From positions 2,542,001 to 2,606,000 of the forward strand of contig NZ_CP051684.1 in NCBI RefSeq assembly GCF_012849375.1: DNA of 64,000 bases. Reading direction: 5' to 3'. Below, piece after piece: positions 35,255 through 46,434 of the stretch (the first letter of the stretch is position 1; every line of letters starts with the position of its first letter). The notes below the pieces were generated by a model, which saw only the letters and a program-made list of their open reading frames with translations, ran no database searches and was not told the origin of the DNA. The stretch is from Duganella dendranthematis (GTDB lineage Bacteria > Pseudomonadota > Gammaproteobacteria > Burkholderiales > Burkholderiaceae_D). The position numbers and the translations under genes were made by a program.

Positions 35255-37615
35255 TTAATAGACGGCGCGCAGTTGGTGGGCGGCCGCCACCATATTGCGC
35301 AGCGCGCTTTCGGTTTCCGCCCAGCCGCGCGTCTTCAGGCCGCAATCGGGGTTGACCCACAGGTTGGCCGGCGGGATCACCGCGCTGGCTTTGTGCAGCA
35401 GGCGCACCATCTCCTGCTGGTCCGGCACGCGCGGCGAGTGGATGTCGTACACGCCGGGGCCGATTTCGTTCGGGTAGCGGAACTGGCCGAAGCCGTTCAG
35501 CAGTTCCATGTCCGAGCGGCTGGTCTCGATGGTGATGACGTCGGCATCCATGGCGGCGATCTGCGGCAGGATGTCGTTGAACTCGGCGTAGCACATATGG
35601 GTGTGGATCTGCGTCGCGTCGCCGACCGCGCTGGCCGACACGCGGAACGCATGCGTGGCCCAGTCCAGATAGGCGGTCCAGCGGCTGCGGCGCAGCGGCA
35701 AGCCTTCGCGCACCGCGGGCTCGTCGATCTGGATGATGCCGATGCCGGCATGTTCCAGGTCGGCCACTTCATCGCGGATGGCCAGTGCGATTTGCAGCGC
35801 AGTGCGGGCGCGCGGCTGGTCGTCGCGTACGAACGACCATTGCAGGATGGTGATGGGACCGGTCAGCATGCCTTTCATCGGTTTGCCGGTCAGGCTTTGC
35901 GCATGTACGGTCCAGCTGACGGTCATCGCTTGCGGGCGGCTGACGTCGCCGTAGATGATGGGCGGCTTGACGCAGCGCGAGCCGTAGGATTGCACCCAGC
36001 CGTGCTGCGTGAAGGCGAAACCGTCCAGCTGTTCGCCGAAGTATTCGACCATGTCGTTGCGTTCGGCTTCGCCATGGACCAGCACGTCCAGCCCCAGCGC
36101 TTCCTGGCGCTGCACGGCGTCGGCGATTTCGGCGCGCATCGCGGCTTCGTAGTCGGTCAGGCTCAGGTCGCCGCGCTTGAAGCTGGCGCGGGCGGCGCGG
36201 ATGGCCGGCGTTTGCGGGAACGAGCCGATGGTGGTGGTCGGGAAGTTGGGCAGTCGGAAGCGGGCGCGCTGTGCGGCCTGGCGCTCGGCAAAGTGAGCGC
36301 GGCGCTGGTCGGCGCCGGCCGGCAGGTGTTCCAGGCGGTCGCGCACGGCTTGCTGGTGCACGCGCGGGCTGGCGCGCCGGCTGGCGATGGCGGCGCGGGA
36401 AGTGGCCAGCGCGGTGTCGGCACCGGCGTCGGCATGCAGCGCTTGTTTGAGCGTGTTCAGCTCCGCCAGTTTTTCGGTGGCGAAGGCCAGCCAGGAGCGG
36501 GTTTCCGCGTCCAGCGCGGTTTCAGCGGCCAGCGTGAACGGCACGTGCAGCAGCGAGCAGGACGACGATAGCCACAGTTTGCCCGCACGTTTGTCGACGA
36601 TGGGCTGGAGCACGGCCAGCGCGGCGTCGAGGTCGGTGCGCCAGATGTTGCGACCGTCGACGATGCCGACCGACAGCACTTTGTGCACCGGCAGCCAGTC
36701 GGCGATGCTGGCCAGTTCCTGTGGTGCGCGCACGCCATCCACGTGCAGGCCGGCCACCGGCAGGCGGCACGCCAGGCTGAGGTTTTCTTCCAGCGGTGAG
36801 AAGTAGGTGGCCAGCAGCAGCGGAACGCCGACCTGGTTCAGTTGCCAGTAGCTGTTTTCAAAGGCGCTGCGCCATGGCGCGGGCAGGTCGATGCCGAGGA
36901 TGGGCTCGTCGATCTGGACCCATTGCACGCCCTGGGCTTTCAGGCGGTCCAGGATCTGGCCGTAGATGGGCAGCAGTTTGTCCAGCAACGAGAGGCGGTC
37001 GAAGCCGTCGGTCTTGGCTTTGCCCAGCCACAGGAAGGTCAGCGGGCCGATCAGCGCGGCTTTGACGGCGTGGCCCAGTGCCTTAGCTTCGGCGACTTCG
37101 TCGAACAGGCGTTCGCAGGCCAGCGTGAAGGCGGTTTCCGGCGTGAATTCAGGGACAAGGTAGTGGTAGTTGGTGTCGAACCACTTGGTCATTTCCAGCG
37201 CGGCGGCGGCGGGAAGGGCATCGGCGTCGCGCGCGCCGCAGCCGCAGCCGGCGTCGTGATCAGCGTGGGCAGCGTGGGTGTTGGCGGCGCCGCGGCCGCG
37301 CGCCATGGTGAAGTAGCGGCTCAGTTGCGGCTGGTCCGGCTGGAAGCCGTAGCGCGCCGGTTCGCAGCCCAGCAGCTGGATATGGTTGGCTACCTGGTCG
37401 TAAAACGCGAAATCGCCGACCGTCACGAAGTCGAGACCGGCATCGCGCTGCAAGGCCCAATGGCGCGCGCGCAGGTCGCGGCCCACGTCTTCCAGTTCGG
37501 CGTCGGACAACTCGCCGCGCCAGTTACGCTCCAGCGCAAATTTCAATTCGCGGGCCGCGCCGATGCGCGGGAAGCCTGGAATGTGGGTAGATATCGTTTT
37601 ATGAGTGTTGGTCAT
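35255..37615 (-). CDS. metE: cobalamin-independent methionine synthase
   Basis: 786 residues against about 755 for the E. coli enzyme. The N-terminal half starts at [19 protein letters not shown]. The C-terminal half carries the zinc ligands (His and Cys in THTHMCY-type HTHMCYAEF, Glu in [10 protein letters not shown], Cys in [12 protein letters not shown]). It transfers methyl from 5-methyl-tetrahydropteroyl-triglutamate to homocysteine. Residues 110-136 hold an extra His/Cys-rich stretch ([15 protein letters not shown]) absent from E. coli MetE. The start at 37615 matches the family; the longer frame covers the promoter. It is divergent from metR, its expected activator. Confidence 0.97.
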   Translation of the reverse strand: MTNTHKTISTHIPGFPRIGAARELKFALERNWRGELSDAELEDVGRDLRARHWALQRDAGLDFVTVGDFAFYDQVANHIQLLGCEPARYGFQPDQPQLSRYFTMARGRGAANTHAAHADHDAGCGCGARDADALPAAAALEMTKWFDTNYHYLVPEFTPETAFTLACERLFDEVAEAKALGHAVKAALIGPLTFLWLGKAKTDGFDRLSLLDKLLPIYGQILDRLKAQGVQWVQIDEPILGIDLPAPWRSAFENSYWQLNQVGVPLLLATYFSPLEENLSLACRLPVAGLHVDGVRAPQELASIADWLPVHKVLSVGIVDGRNIWRTDLDAALAVLQPIVDKRAGKLWLSSSCSLLHVPFTLAAETALDAETRSWLAFATEKLAELNTLKQALHADAGADTALATSRAAIASRRASPRVHQQAVRDRLEHLPAGADQRRAHFAERQAAQRARFRLPNFPTTTIGSFPQTPAIRAARASFKRGDLSLTDYEAAMRAEIADAVQRQEALGLDVLVHGEAERNDMVEYFGEQLDGFAFTQHGWVQSYGSRCVKPPIIYGDVSRPQAMTVSWTVHAQSLTGKPMKGMLTGPITILQWSFVRDDQPRARTALQIALAIRDEVADLEHAGIGIIQIDEPAVREGLPLRRSRWTAYLDWATHAFRVSASAVGDATQIHTHMCYAEFNDILPQIAAMDADVITIETSRSDMELLNGFGQFRYPNEIGPGVYDIHSPRVPDQQEMVRLLHKASAVIPPANLWVNPDCGLKTRGWAETESALRNMVAAAHQLRAVY

Positions 37616-37669
37616 GGTGCTGTCATCCGCATTTAATATTGGTGATATAAAGTGTGCGGCAAACCGGTC

Positions 37670-37675
37670 TATAAT
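37670..37675 (+). promoter_or_regulatory. candidate -10 element for metR
   Basis: A perfect TATAAT 46 bp upstream of the metR ATG, within the 106-bp divergent metE-metR region. The -35 is poor, which is usual for regulated promoters. I did not find a good TGAA-N5-TTCA MetR site. Confidence 0.45.
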
Positions 37676-37721
37676 CAAAACGAAAGATTTTGCGCGTTCA
37701 CATGAAAATAATTAATAGACC

Positions 37722-38630
37722 ATGCTAGAGATACGCCATTTACGCACCTTGAGCGCCTTGCGCTCGGCCGGCAGCCTGGTGCGCGCTGCCCAGTTGCTCA
37801 ACCTGACCCAGTCAGCTTTGTCACATCAGATCAAATTGCTGGAAGATCGCTACGGTGGGCCGCTATTTGAGCGCAAATCGGTGCCGATCGGCTTCACCGC
37901 CACTGGCGCGCGCCTGCTCAAGCTGGCCGACTTGCTATTGCCGGAAATTGAGACTGCAGAGCGCGAAGTTGCGCGCCTGATGCAGGGAGATACCGGCCAG
38001 TTGCGGGTAGCGCTGGAGTGCCACACGTGTTTCGACTGGCTGATGCCGGTCATGGACGAGTTCCGCAAACGGTGGCCCGAGGTCGAAATCGATCTGGTCT
38101 CCGGTTTTCATAGCGAACCGGCCGATTTGCTGCGCAGCGGCGAAGCCGATCTGGTGATCGGTTCGGCCTATGGCCCGGAATTCAGCACCTTCCCGCTGTT
38201 CCGCTTTGAAATCCTAGTGGTGATGGCGCAGAAGCACCGGCTGGCGCAGCAGCGCCGCCTGAGCGCCGCCGATTTTGAAGGTGAAACCCTGATCACCTAT
38301 CCGGTGCCGGAAGAGCGTATCGACCTGATCCGCGAGGTACTGAACCCGGCAAACGTCCACTTCCAGCGCCGCACGGCCGAGTTGACGGTGGCCGTGCTGC
38401 AATTGGTGGCTAGCCGCCGTGGCATTGCTGCGCTGCCCAATTGGGCCATCAAAAACTATGTCGATTACGACTATGTCATCGCCCGCCCGGTCGGTGAGCA
38501 GGGCCTGTGGAGCGACTTGTTCGTCTCCGTGCCCGAGACGCAACAGCACAAAGCCTACGTGCTCGATTTCGTCAACGTGATACGTGAGCAATGCGCTGCC
38601 TCGCTCGACGGTATCAAATTATTATCGTGA
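37722..38630 (+). CDS. metR: LysR-type activator of methionine genes
   Basis: 302 residues. The N-terminal HTH (MLEIRHLRTLSALRSAGSL, NLTQSALSHQIKLLED) and the effector domain (LRVALECHTCFDWLMPVMDEFRKRWPEVEIDLVSG) match MetR closely, where homocysteine is the co-inducer. Divergent transcription from metE is the classical arrangement. It is followed by the region with the FNR-type site for phaA. Confidence 0.95.
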   Translation: MLEIRHLRTLSALRSAGSLVRAAQLLNLTQSALSHQIKLLEDRYGGPLFERKSVPIGFTATGARLLKLADLLLPEIETAEREVARLMQGDTGQLRVALECHTCFDWLMPVMDEFRKRWPEVEIDLVSGFHSEPADLLRSGEADLVIGSAYGPEFSTFPLFRFEILVVMAQKHRLAQQRRLSAADFEGETLITYPVPEERIDLIREVLNPANVHFQRRTAELTVAVLQLVASRRGIAALPNWAIKNYVDYDYVIARPVGEQGLWSDLFVSVPETQQHKAYVLDFVNVIREQCAASLDGIKLLS

Positions 38631-38664
38631 CAAATAGTTATTGTTTCTGCAAAATATATACCGT

Positions 38665-38699
38665 GGGTTTGATGCGCATCAAAGTATGCGCTGAAACCC
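38665..38699 (+). other. GGGTTT/AAACCC inverted repeat enclosing the FNR box
   Basis: GGGTTT (38665-38670) and AAACCC (38694-38699) flank the FNR-type palindrome. On RNA they could close a 35-nt stem-loop after metR, so a weak terminator role for metR is possible. There is no T run. Confidence 0.3.
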
Positions 38700-38710
38700 G
38701 CGCATACGAT
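38669..38710 (+). promoter_or_regulatory. FNR/ANR-type box with a class II promoter for phaA-phaB
   Basis: TTGATGCGCATCAA (38669-38682) is a perfect match to TTGAT-N4-ATCAA and part of a 16-bp palindrome. A -10-like TACGAT is at 38705-38710. A start seven nt further on (38717) puts the box centre at -41.5, the exact class II FNR/CRP activation position. No -35 is present, as expected for an activator-dependent promoter. The leader to the phaA ATG would be about 138 nt. Confidence 0.7.
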
Positions 38711-38854
38711 TAGTGCCCGACTAGCAACTCTGGCGATTGTTCTCGCGGCAGCGCAGCATTGAAACCTGCCACGGCTAGCAAGTGGACAGCGTATGATAAA
38801 AGTTCGCGTTGTTGCTCAACTTAGCCGGCCCCGGCTGGCGCATTGGAGAATCAA

Positions 38855-40033
38855 ATGGATGATGTAGTTATCGTTGCCGCTGGCCGCACCGGCGTGGGTA
38901 AATTTGGCGGCAGCCTGGCCAAGACCCCGGCCGCCGACCTGGGCGCGCATGTGATCAAGGGCCTGCTGGCCAAAAGCGGTATCGATCCTAACCTGATCAG
39001 CGAAGCCATCCTCGGCCAGGTGCTGACCGCCGGCGTCGGCCAGAATCCGGCGCGCCAGGCCGTGATCAAGGCCGGCCTGCCGAACACGATTCCCGGCTTT
39101 ACCATCAACCACGTCTGCGGCTCCGGCCTGAAGGCCACCCACCTGGCGGCGCAAGCGCTGAAGGCGGGCGACTCGCAAATCATCATCGCCGGCGGCCAGG
39201 AAAACATGAGCGCCGCACCGCACGTGCTGCCGGGCTCGCGCGACGGCTTCCGCATGGGCGACATCAAGATGATCGACAGCATGATCGTCGACGGCCTGTG
39301 GGATGCGTTCAACCAGTACCACATGGGCACGACTGCCGAAAACGTCGCCAAGAAATACGAGATTTCGCGCGCCGAGCAGGACGAATTCGCGTTGCAATCG
39401 CAGCTGAAGGCGGAAGCCGCGCAAAAAGAAGGCAAGTTCAAAGATGAAATCCTGCCGCTGGAAATCGTCCAGAAGAAAGGCAGCTTCGTCTTCGACAGCG
39501 ATGAGTACATCAAGCCAGGTTCAACGTTGGAAGGCTTGGCCGGCCTGCGTCCGGCCTTCGCCAAGGATGGCACCGTCACCGCCGGCAATGCGTCCGGTCT
39601 GAACGACGGCGCCGCCGCCGTCATCATGACCACCGCCAGCAAGGCCAAGGAGCTGGGCCTGCCGGTGCTGGCCAAGATCAAGGCCTATGCGTCGTCCGGC
39701 CTGGACCCGGCCTTCATGGGTATGGGCCCGGTCACCGCGACCAAGCTGTGCCTGAAAAAAGCCGGCTGGACGCCGGATGATCTGGACCTGCTGGAAATCA
39801 ACGAAGCCTTCGCCGCACAGGCAGTGGCGGTCAACAAGGAAATGGGCTGGGATACCAGCAAGATCAACGTCAACGGTGGCGCGATCGCCATTGGCCACCC
39901 GATCGGCGCGTCCGGCGCCCGTATCCTGGTGACGCTGATTCACGAAATGATTCGTCGTGACGCCAAAAAAGGCCTGGCCTCGCTGTGCATCGGCGGCGGC
40001 ATGGGCGTGGCGCTGGCGATTGAACGCGCTTAA
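38855..40033 (+). CDS. phaA: acetyl-CoA acetyltransferase (biosynthetic thiolase)
   Basis: 392 residues. Acyl-accepting Cys88 in [13 protein letters not shown], catalytic His in [16 protein letters not shown] and the second Cys in [10 protein letters not shown]. It condenses two acetyl-CoA into acetoacetyl-CoA in the cytoplasm. With phaB next to it, the pathway is polyhydroxybutyrate synthesis. The ATG at 38855 is preceded by TTGGAGA; the TTG four codons upstream is part of the ribosome-site region. No phaC synthase gene is in the window. Confidence 0.94.
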   Translation: MDDVVIVAAGRTGVGKFGGSLAKTPAADLGAHVIKGLLAKSGIDPNLISEAILGQVLTAGVGQNPARQAVIKAGLPNTIPGFTINHVCGSGLKATHLAAQALKAGDSQIIIAGGQENMSAAPHVLPGSRDGFRMGDIKMIDSMIVDGLWDAFNQYHMGTTAENVAKKYEISRAEQDEFALQSQLKAEAAQKEGKFKDEILPLEIVQKKGSFVFDSDEYIKPGSTLEGLAGLRPAFAKDGTVTAGNASGLNDGAAAVIMTTASKAKELGLPVLAKIKAYASSGLDPAFMGMGPVTATKLCLKKAGWTPDDLDLLEINEAFAAQAVAVNKEMGWDTSKINVNGGAIAIGHPIGASGARILVTLIHEMIRRDAKKGLASLCIGGGMGVALAIERA

Positions 40034-40047
40034 TTTATAAAAACAGC

Positions 40048-40068
40048 GGCCCGGCCCCAGGCCGGGCC
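40048..40068 (+). other. phaA-phaB intercistronic hairpin
   Basis: A perfect 9-bp GC stem GGCCCGGCC / GGCCGGGCC with loop CCA, 36 nt before the phaB start and without a T run. It could stabilise the phaA mRNA end or set differential expression. Confidence 0.6.
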
Positions 40069-40103
40069 AACTTCGAATGTTGGCATCAAACGAGGGGACA
40101 ATT

Positions 40104-40844
40104 ATGGCAAGAGTAGCATTGGTAACCGGTGGCATGGGCGGTCTGGGCGAAGCAATCAGTTATAAGCTGTCGGCCTTGGGCTATTGCGTGGTCACCACGT
40201 ATTCCCCGGGCAATCCGAAGGTCGAACAGTGGCTGGCCACGACCCGCGACCAGGGCTATAACTTCCGCGCCTATCCATGCGACGTGTCGGACTTCGACTC
40301 AGCCCAGGCCTGCATCGCGGCAATCGAGAAAGACATCGGCCCGGTCGATATCCTGATCAACAACGCCGGCATCACGCGCGATATGACCTTCAAGAAGATG
40401 GACAAGGTGAACTGGGACGCGGTCATGAAGACCAACCTGGATTCCGTGTTCAATATGACCAAGCCGGTGTGCGACGGCATGATCGAGCGCGGCTGGGGCC
40501 GCATCATCAATATTTCGTCGGTCAACGGCCAGAAGGGCGCGTTCGGCCAGACCAACTATTCGGCGGCCAAGGCCGGCATGCACGGTTTCACCAAGGCGCT
40601 GGCGCTGGAAGTGGCCAAAAAAGGCGTGACCGTCAACACCATCTCGCCGGGCTACATCGGCACCAAGATGGTGATGGAGATTCCGCAGGATGTGCTGGAC
40701 AGCAAAATCATCCCGCAGATTCCGATGGGCCGTCTGGGCAAGCCGGACGAGGTGGCGGGCCTGGTGGCTTACCTGTCGTCCGATGAAGCGGCGTTCGTGA
40801 CCGGCGCCAATATCGCCATCAACGGCGGCCAGCATATGTCCTGA
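40104..40844 (+). CDS. phaB: acetoacetyl-CoA reductase
   Basis: 246 residues, a short-chain dehydrogenase with TGGMGGLGEAI (NADPH loop), NNAGITRD, catalytic Ser in INISSVNGQKG and YSAAK. The close match to PhaB (FNMTKPVCDGMIERGWGRI, HGFTKALALEVAKKGVTVNTISPGYIGT) gives reduction of acetoacetyl-CoA to (R)-3-hydroxybutyryl-CoA with NADPH. GAGGGGA (40091-40097) sets the ATG at 40104. Second gene of phaA-phaB. Confidence 0.95.
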   Translation: MARVALVTGGMGGLGEAISYKLSALGYCVVTTYSPGNPKVEQWLATTRDQGYNFRAYPCDVSDFDSAQACIAAIEKDIGPVDILINNAGITRDMTFKKMDKVNWDAVMKTNLDSVFNMTKPVCDGMIERGWGRIINISSVNGQKGAFGQTNYSAAKAGMHGFTKALALEVAKKGVTVNTISPGYIGTKMVMEIPQDVLDSKIIPQIPMGRLGKPDEVAGLVAYLSSDEAAFVTGANIAINGGQHMS

Positions 40845-40862
40845 CCCGCAAAGCGGACACGA

Positions 40863-40890
40863 GGGTCTGACCCCGTACGGGGTCAGGCCC
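40863..40890 (+). repeat. intergenic double palindrome, copy 4, acting as phaB terminator
   Basis: GGGTC-T-GACCCC, GTAC, GGGGTC-A-GGCCC: the family pattern with one substitution in the right arm, 18 bp past the phaB stop. It is followed by TTTTCG on the + strand, so here the repeat could work as an intrinsic terminator. Confidence 0.85.
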
Positions 40891-40950
40891 TTTTCGCTGT
40901 ATTGTGGGTTGGCGGTACAATCTGGCTATCACAGCCAAAGGACCGCCTCC

Positions 40951-41003
40951 ATGTTTGACCCTGCCTCCCCCTGTTTCCGCCGATTACGCCGTCCCGTCAC
41001 GGC
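40951..41003 (+). other. out-of-frame N-terminal segment of the proline iminopeptidase
   Basis: The ATG at 40951 has AAAGGA (40937-40942) in a good position and encodes MFDPASP. One extra C in the five-C run at 40967-40971 would make the next residues LFPPITPSRHG and join directly to MLAVDELHTIYW of the downstream frame. That matches the usual start of this family, so this looks like a 1-nt deletion, a base-calling error or frameshifting. Confidence 0.65.
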
Positions 41004-41906
41004 ATGCTGGCGGTCGACGAGCTGCACACCATTTACTGGGAAGAAGTCGGCAATCCGGACGGCATCCCGGTGATCTTCCTGCATGGCGGTCCCGGCGCCG
41101 GGCTGTCGCCGGCGCACCGCCGCTTCTTCGATCCCGAGCAATACCGCGTGATCCTGTTCGACCAGCGCGGCGCCGGCAAGTCGACGCCGGTGGGCGAGTG
41201 CCGCAACAACACCACCCAGCTGCTGATCGAGGACATCGAACGCCTGCGCGTGATGGCCGGCATCGAGCAATGGTTAGTGTTCGGCGGCTCGTGGGGTTCG
41301 ACGCTGGCGCTGGCCTACGGCGAAGCGCATCCGGAACGCTGCCTCGGCTTCGTGCTGCGCGGCATCTTCCTGTGCACGCAACAGGAAATCGACTGGTTCC
41401 TCGACGGCGCCCAGTGGTTCCATCCTGAAATCCACGCCGAATTCATCGCGCCGATTCCCGAAGCCGAACGCGGCAACCTGCTGCAAGCCTACGTGCAGCG
41501 CATCATGAGTGACGACCCGGCCGTGCACTGGCCGGCGGTGCGCGCCTGGAGCCGCTTCGAAGGCCGTCGCGTGTTCCTGCTGCCGCAGCCGGACGACGCG
41601 CCGTCCGATGCGCTGGACCTGGGCATCGGACGCCTGGAATCGCACTACATGGCCAACCTCGGCTTCTTCAGCGACGACCAGCTGGTGCGCAACGTCAGCC
41701 GCATCGCCCACCTGCCGGTGGCGATCGTGCAGGGCCGCTACGACGTGATCTGCCCGCCGGTGTCGGCCTGGCGGCTGCATCAGGCCTGGCCCGGCTCGGT
41801 GCTGCACATGATCCCGGACGCCGGCCATGCCGCCATGGAAAAAGGCATTGCCCAGGCGCTGGTCACCGCCACCGAACAGTTCAAGCGCAAGCGCGCGTTC
41901 GCCTGA
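41004..41906 (+). CDS. pip: proline iminopeptidase (alpha/beta hydrolase, S33)
   Basis: 300 residues as drawn. HGGPGAG (oxyanion hole), nucleophile Ser in FGGSWGSTLAL, catalytic Asp in GRYDVICPP and His in DAGHAAME, typical of proline iminopeptidases that remove N-terminal proline from peptides in the cytoplasm. The ATG at 41004 has no ribosome site, and family members carry about 15 residues before it. Those residues are encoded upstream from 40951 but one base out of frame, so expression of this copy depends on whether the frameshift is real. Confidence 0.85.
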   Translation: MLAVDELHTIYWEEVGNPDGIPVIFLHGGPGAGLSPAHRRFFDPEQYRVILFDQRGAGKSTPVGECRNNTTQLLIEDIERLRVMAGIEQWLVFGGSWGSTLALAYGEAHPERCLGFVLRGIFLCTQQEIDWFLDGAQWFHPEIHAEFIAPIPEAERGNLLQAYVQRIMSDDPAVHWPAVRAWSRFEGRRVFLLPQPDDAPSDALDLGIGRLESHYMANLGFFSDDQLVRNVSRIAHLPVAIVQGRYDVICPPVSAWRLHQAWPGSVLHMIPDAGHAAMEKGIAQALVTATEQFKRKRAFA

Positions 41907-41909
41907 AAT

Positions 41910-41932
41910 CAGCCCGCTGGAGACGCGGGCTG
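41910..41932 (+). terminator. GC hairpin after the iminopeptidase gene
   Basis: Perfect 8-bp stem CAGCCCGC / GCGGGCTG with a 7-nt loop, four nt after the stop codon. No T run follows, so termination strength is uncertain. Confidence 0.5.
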
Positions 41933-41966
41933 CTACACTGTAGACTAATCAATAAGAATAAATTGT

Positions 41967-42416
41967 ATGGCCATCATGAATATCCAGACCGGGGACATTG
42001 GTCACATCATCCAGCTGGCGATTGCGCCGGTATTCCTACTGTCGGGCGTGTGCACCAACCTGATCGTGCTCACCAACCGGCTGGCGCGCATCATCGACCG
42101 CTCGCGCGTGCTGGAAGACCGGCTCGACGTCGCCTACAGCGATCCCTATCTGAATGAACTGGATGTGCTGTACGGCCGTTCGCACCTGATCAACATGTCG
42201 ATCTTCCTGTCGACCGCGTGCGGGCTGTTTGTGTGCGTCATCGTCGCCATGCTGTTCCTCGGCGATATCACCAACCTCAGCCTCGACAAGTACATCGCCG
42301 GCACCTTTGTGGTGGCCGTGGTGTGCCTGGTCGGCAGCTTCGTTTCGCTGCTGCGCGAAATCTTTATTGCGTCGGCGTGGATGCGATCCCAGCGCCACAT
42401 CCGCCGCAAGCGTTAA
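41967..42416 (+). CDS. DUF2721 family membrane protein
   Basis: 149 residues with helices at about 10-32, 72-96 and 104-127. The N-terminal helix and following LTNRLARIIDRSRVLEDRL are the DUF2721 signature. Inner-membrane protein of unknown function. A second in-frame ATG is three codons downstream. It is followed 20 nt later by a short hypothetical gene on the same strand, probably co-transcribed. Confidence 0.85.
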   Translation: MAIMNIQTGDIGHIIQLAIAPVFLLSGVCTNLIVLTNRLARIIDRSRVLEDRLDVAYSDPYLNELDVLYGRSHLINMSIFLSTACGLFVCVIVAMLFLGDITNLSLDKYIAGTFVVAVVCLVGSFVSLLREIFIASAWMRSQRHIRRKR

Positions 42417-42436
42417 ACTTTTTTTGTGAGAACATC

Positions 42437-42889
42437 ATGCACGACTATCAACGCCCGCCCACCCTGTACCGCTACGGCGTGCGCGAAGACCTGGAACTGG
42501 CATTGACCCAGGGCCAGTTCATCCTCCGTCCCGCCTCCAACTGCCTGACGCTGAGTTTTTCCCAGGTCTGGGACAGCAAACTGTTCGAACTGTTCTCGTC
42601 GGACGCCTGCCTGATCGTCCACAACACCGAAGAATTCGGCGAACGCCTGCACCGCGCGGTGCAGCGCGCCTTGCCTAGCTGGGCCGGGATTGACGGCGCC
42701 GTCGAATACGGCACGCGCGCGGCGCTGGGCGCGGCCTTCACCAAGACCGCCGCCGAGGCGCAGGAGCAGGAGTGGCAGTTCGCCTGGCGCGCGATGCAGG
42801 CGCAACTGAGCCTGAATCCGGTGCTGATCAAGATCGGCAGCCTGGAAAACTTCGCCGAACTGCGTTCGCAGGACACCTACCTCGCTTAA
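42437..42889 (+). CDS. hypothetical protein, weak resemblance to DUF2971
   Basis: 150 residues, soluble. The opening (TLYRYGVREDLELALTQGQFIL) recalls the YRY...L...G.f start of DUF2971-type proteins, and the later EQEWQFAWRAMQAQ followed by VLIKIGS loosely fits the same fold, but the usual NDPxE motif is missing. I do not recognise a function. The ATG at 42437 is preceded by GTGAGAA; longer frames overlap the DUF2721 gene. Convergent with the SRPBCC gene, 11 nt apart. Confidence 0.7.
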   Translation: MHDYQRPPTLYRYGVREDLELALTQGQFILRPASNCLTLSFSQVWDSKLFELFSSDACLIVHNTEEFGERLHRAVQRALPSWAGIDGAVEYGTRAALGAAFTKTAAEAQEQEWQFAWRAMQAQLSLNPVLIKIGSLENFAELRSQDTYLA

Positions 42890-42900
42890 GCAGCGAGCGC

Positions 42901-43497
42901 TCAAGGCTGCGGGATCGCTTCGACTTTCGGCGCGTCGCGGCGGTCCAGGCGCGCCAGCACGGCGTTCATCATGCGTTCGATGTCGTTGCGGACCATTTTG
43001 GAGCCGAGCAGGCTGGGGACGTAGAAGTTCGGCAGCAGCTTGCCGTGATAGACGATTTTGGTGCCGCCGGTTTCCGGCACCGGCACCAGCTCCCAGCGCG
43101 ATTCATAGTGCTTCATGTCGCCGGAGATCAGCGAAATGTCGATCGACGACATCGGCTGTTCGACCGCGCGCACAATCAGGTGGATGGTGCGGCTCATGAA
43201 TAGGAAGCGCGCCACGCCGAATTGCTCGATGATCACCTCACCGCCATTGCGCGACAACACCTTGGACGATTCCATGTCCGGCACGAATTCCGCCATGCGG
43301 TCGTAGCCGGTGAGGATGCGCCATACCTTGGGCAGTGGCGCGGCCACCGTGCCGGTGGCGTCCACTTCATACATATGTTGGCCGTCATGGTCGACGCGGT
43401 TGACCGATACTTCCAGTTTTGGCAATTCAAGCTTTGGTGCTTGCGCCATCACCGGGGCGGTCACACCCAACAACAAAAACACAAGGAATCGCATCAT
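42901..43497 (-). CDS. exported SRPBCC/START-like protein
   Basis: 198 residues. A signal peptide (MMRFLVFLLLGVTAPVMA) is followed by a SRPBCC/polyketide-cyclase-like lipid-binding fold: VDATGTVAAPLPKVWRILTGYDRMAEFVPDMESSKVL, then WELVPVPETGGTKIVYHGKL and a final amphipathic helix. Likely a periplasmic lipid- or hydrophobe-binding protein; the ligand is unknown. Start at 43497 or 43494 (tandem Met) because the signal peptide begins there. Divergent from fadH, so a shared control region is possible. Confidence 0.82.
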   Translation of the reverse strand: MMRFLVFLLLGVTAPVMAQAPKLELPKLEVSVNRVDHDGQHMYEVDATGTVAAPLPKVWRILTGYDRMAEFVPDMESSKVLSRNGGEVIIEQFGVARFLFMSRTIHLIVRAVEQPMSSIDISLISGDMKHYESRWELVPVPETGGTKIVYHGKLLPNFYVPSLLGSKMVRNDIERMMNAVLARLDRRDAPKVEAIPQP

Positions 43498-43559
43498 GCG
43501 TCCAGCGTACGGTAAAGGGTGGCAGAATACAAGCGCAGCACGCACGGACTTTTTAGTAG

Positions 43560-45641
<2,082 letters not shown>

Positions 45642-45651
45642 CAGCGCACAG

Positions 45652-46434
45652 CTAGCAGGTGATCTCGGCGCTGCGCTTGGCCAGGTACTTCAGCACCGCG
45701 TGCGTCTTGCTCAGGCGATCGATCGCCTCGTTCATCTGCAGTATATAGCTGTTGAAGGACGAGGCTTTCGGCACCGCGATCACCGCCGGTTCGGCGTTGA
45801 CCGGGCGCGCCGTCACTGCCCATTTGCTGGTGCCGGGGAACAGGCAATTCAGGCGCGCTTCCAGCTGCTGCGGGGTGCGGTTGTTATCGACCAGAACCGC
45901 ATCCACGCGGCCGTTGTCGAGCATCTTGAAGCGGCTCGCGAGCGTGATGGCGTTTTCCTCGACAGTAAAAGTCTTGCCGCGCTGGGCCTCGAACTCGGGG
46001 CCGAACTGGGCGCCGCTGGTAATCGAGATCACCTTGCCGCGCAAGTCTTCCCAGCTGCGGAAATCGATCGGCCGCTGCGCCGTCGTCACCAGCCACTGGT
46101 TGACCTCATACAGCGGCTTGGTGAAGCTGAAGAAGGGGAGGCGTTCCGGCGTTTCGGCGGCGCCGAACAGCAGGCCTTCGCCTTTCTTCGCCTTCATCTG
46201 CGCGCGGCGCCACGGATAGGGATGCACCACCAGCTTCAGTCCCGATTCAGCCGCCAGCAGATCGATCAGACCGCGCATGGTCAGCATGCCTGCGGACGGC
46301 TGGCCGTTCGGTTCCAGCTGCTCGGGGATGAAGACCGGGATCTCCGGCCGTTCATCGGACTGGGTGGCCGATTGGGCTGGCGTCACCGCACTCAGGACGG
46401 TGCACACCAACAAGGCAAATACAGTTTTTTTCAT
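45652..46434 (-). CDS. periplasmic substrate-binding-protein-like protein
   Basis: 260 residues with a signal peptide (MKKTVFALLVCTVLSAVTPAQSA) and a family 3 solute-binding fold (GLIDLLAAESGLKLVVHPYPWRRAQMKA, SWEDLRGKVISITSGAQFGPEFE, ILQMNEAIDRLSKTHAVLKYL). There are no ABC permease or ATPase genes next to it. Its ATG overlaps the stop of the upstream antiporter gene (TGATG), so its synthesis is coupled to a Kef-type transporter, an unusual pairing. The ligand is unknown. Confidence 0.83.
   Translation of the reverse strand: MKKTVFALLVCTVLSAVTPAQSATQSDERPEIPVFIPEQLEPNGQPSAGMLTMRGLIDLLAAESGLKLVVHPYPWRRAQMKAKKGEGLLFGAAETPERLPFFSFTKPLYEVNQWLVTTAQRPIDFRSWEDLRGKVISITSGAQFGPEFEAQRGKTFTVEENAITLASRFKMLDNGRVDAVLVDNNRTPQQLEARLNCLFPGTSKWAVTARPVNAEPAVIAVPKASSFNSYILQMNEAIDRLSKTHAVLKYLAKRSAEITC

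Noticed and set aside
37616..37721. Cobalamin riboswitch or classical MetR box between metE and metR
   Set aside because: The gap is only 106 bp, with no B12-box-like sequence and no TGAA-N5-TTCA site that I can find.
40967..40971. Poly-C phase variation switch in the iminopeptidase gene
   Set aside because: Five C residues are too few for efficient slippage; I keep the frameshift as an observation but not this mechanism.
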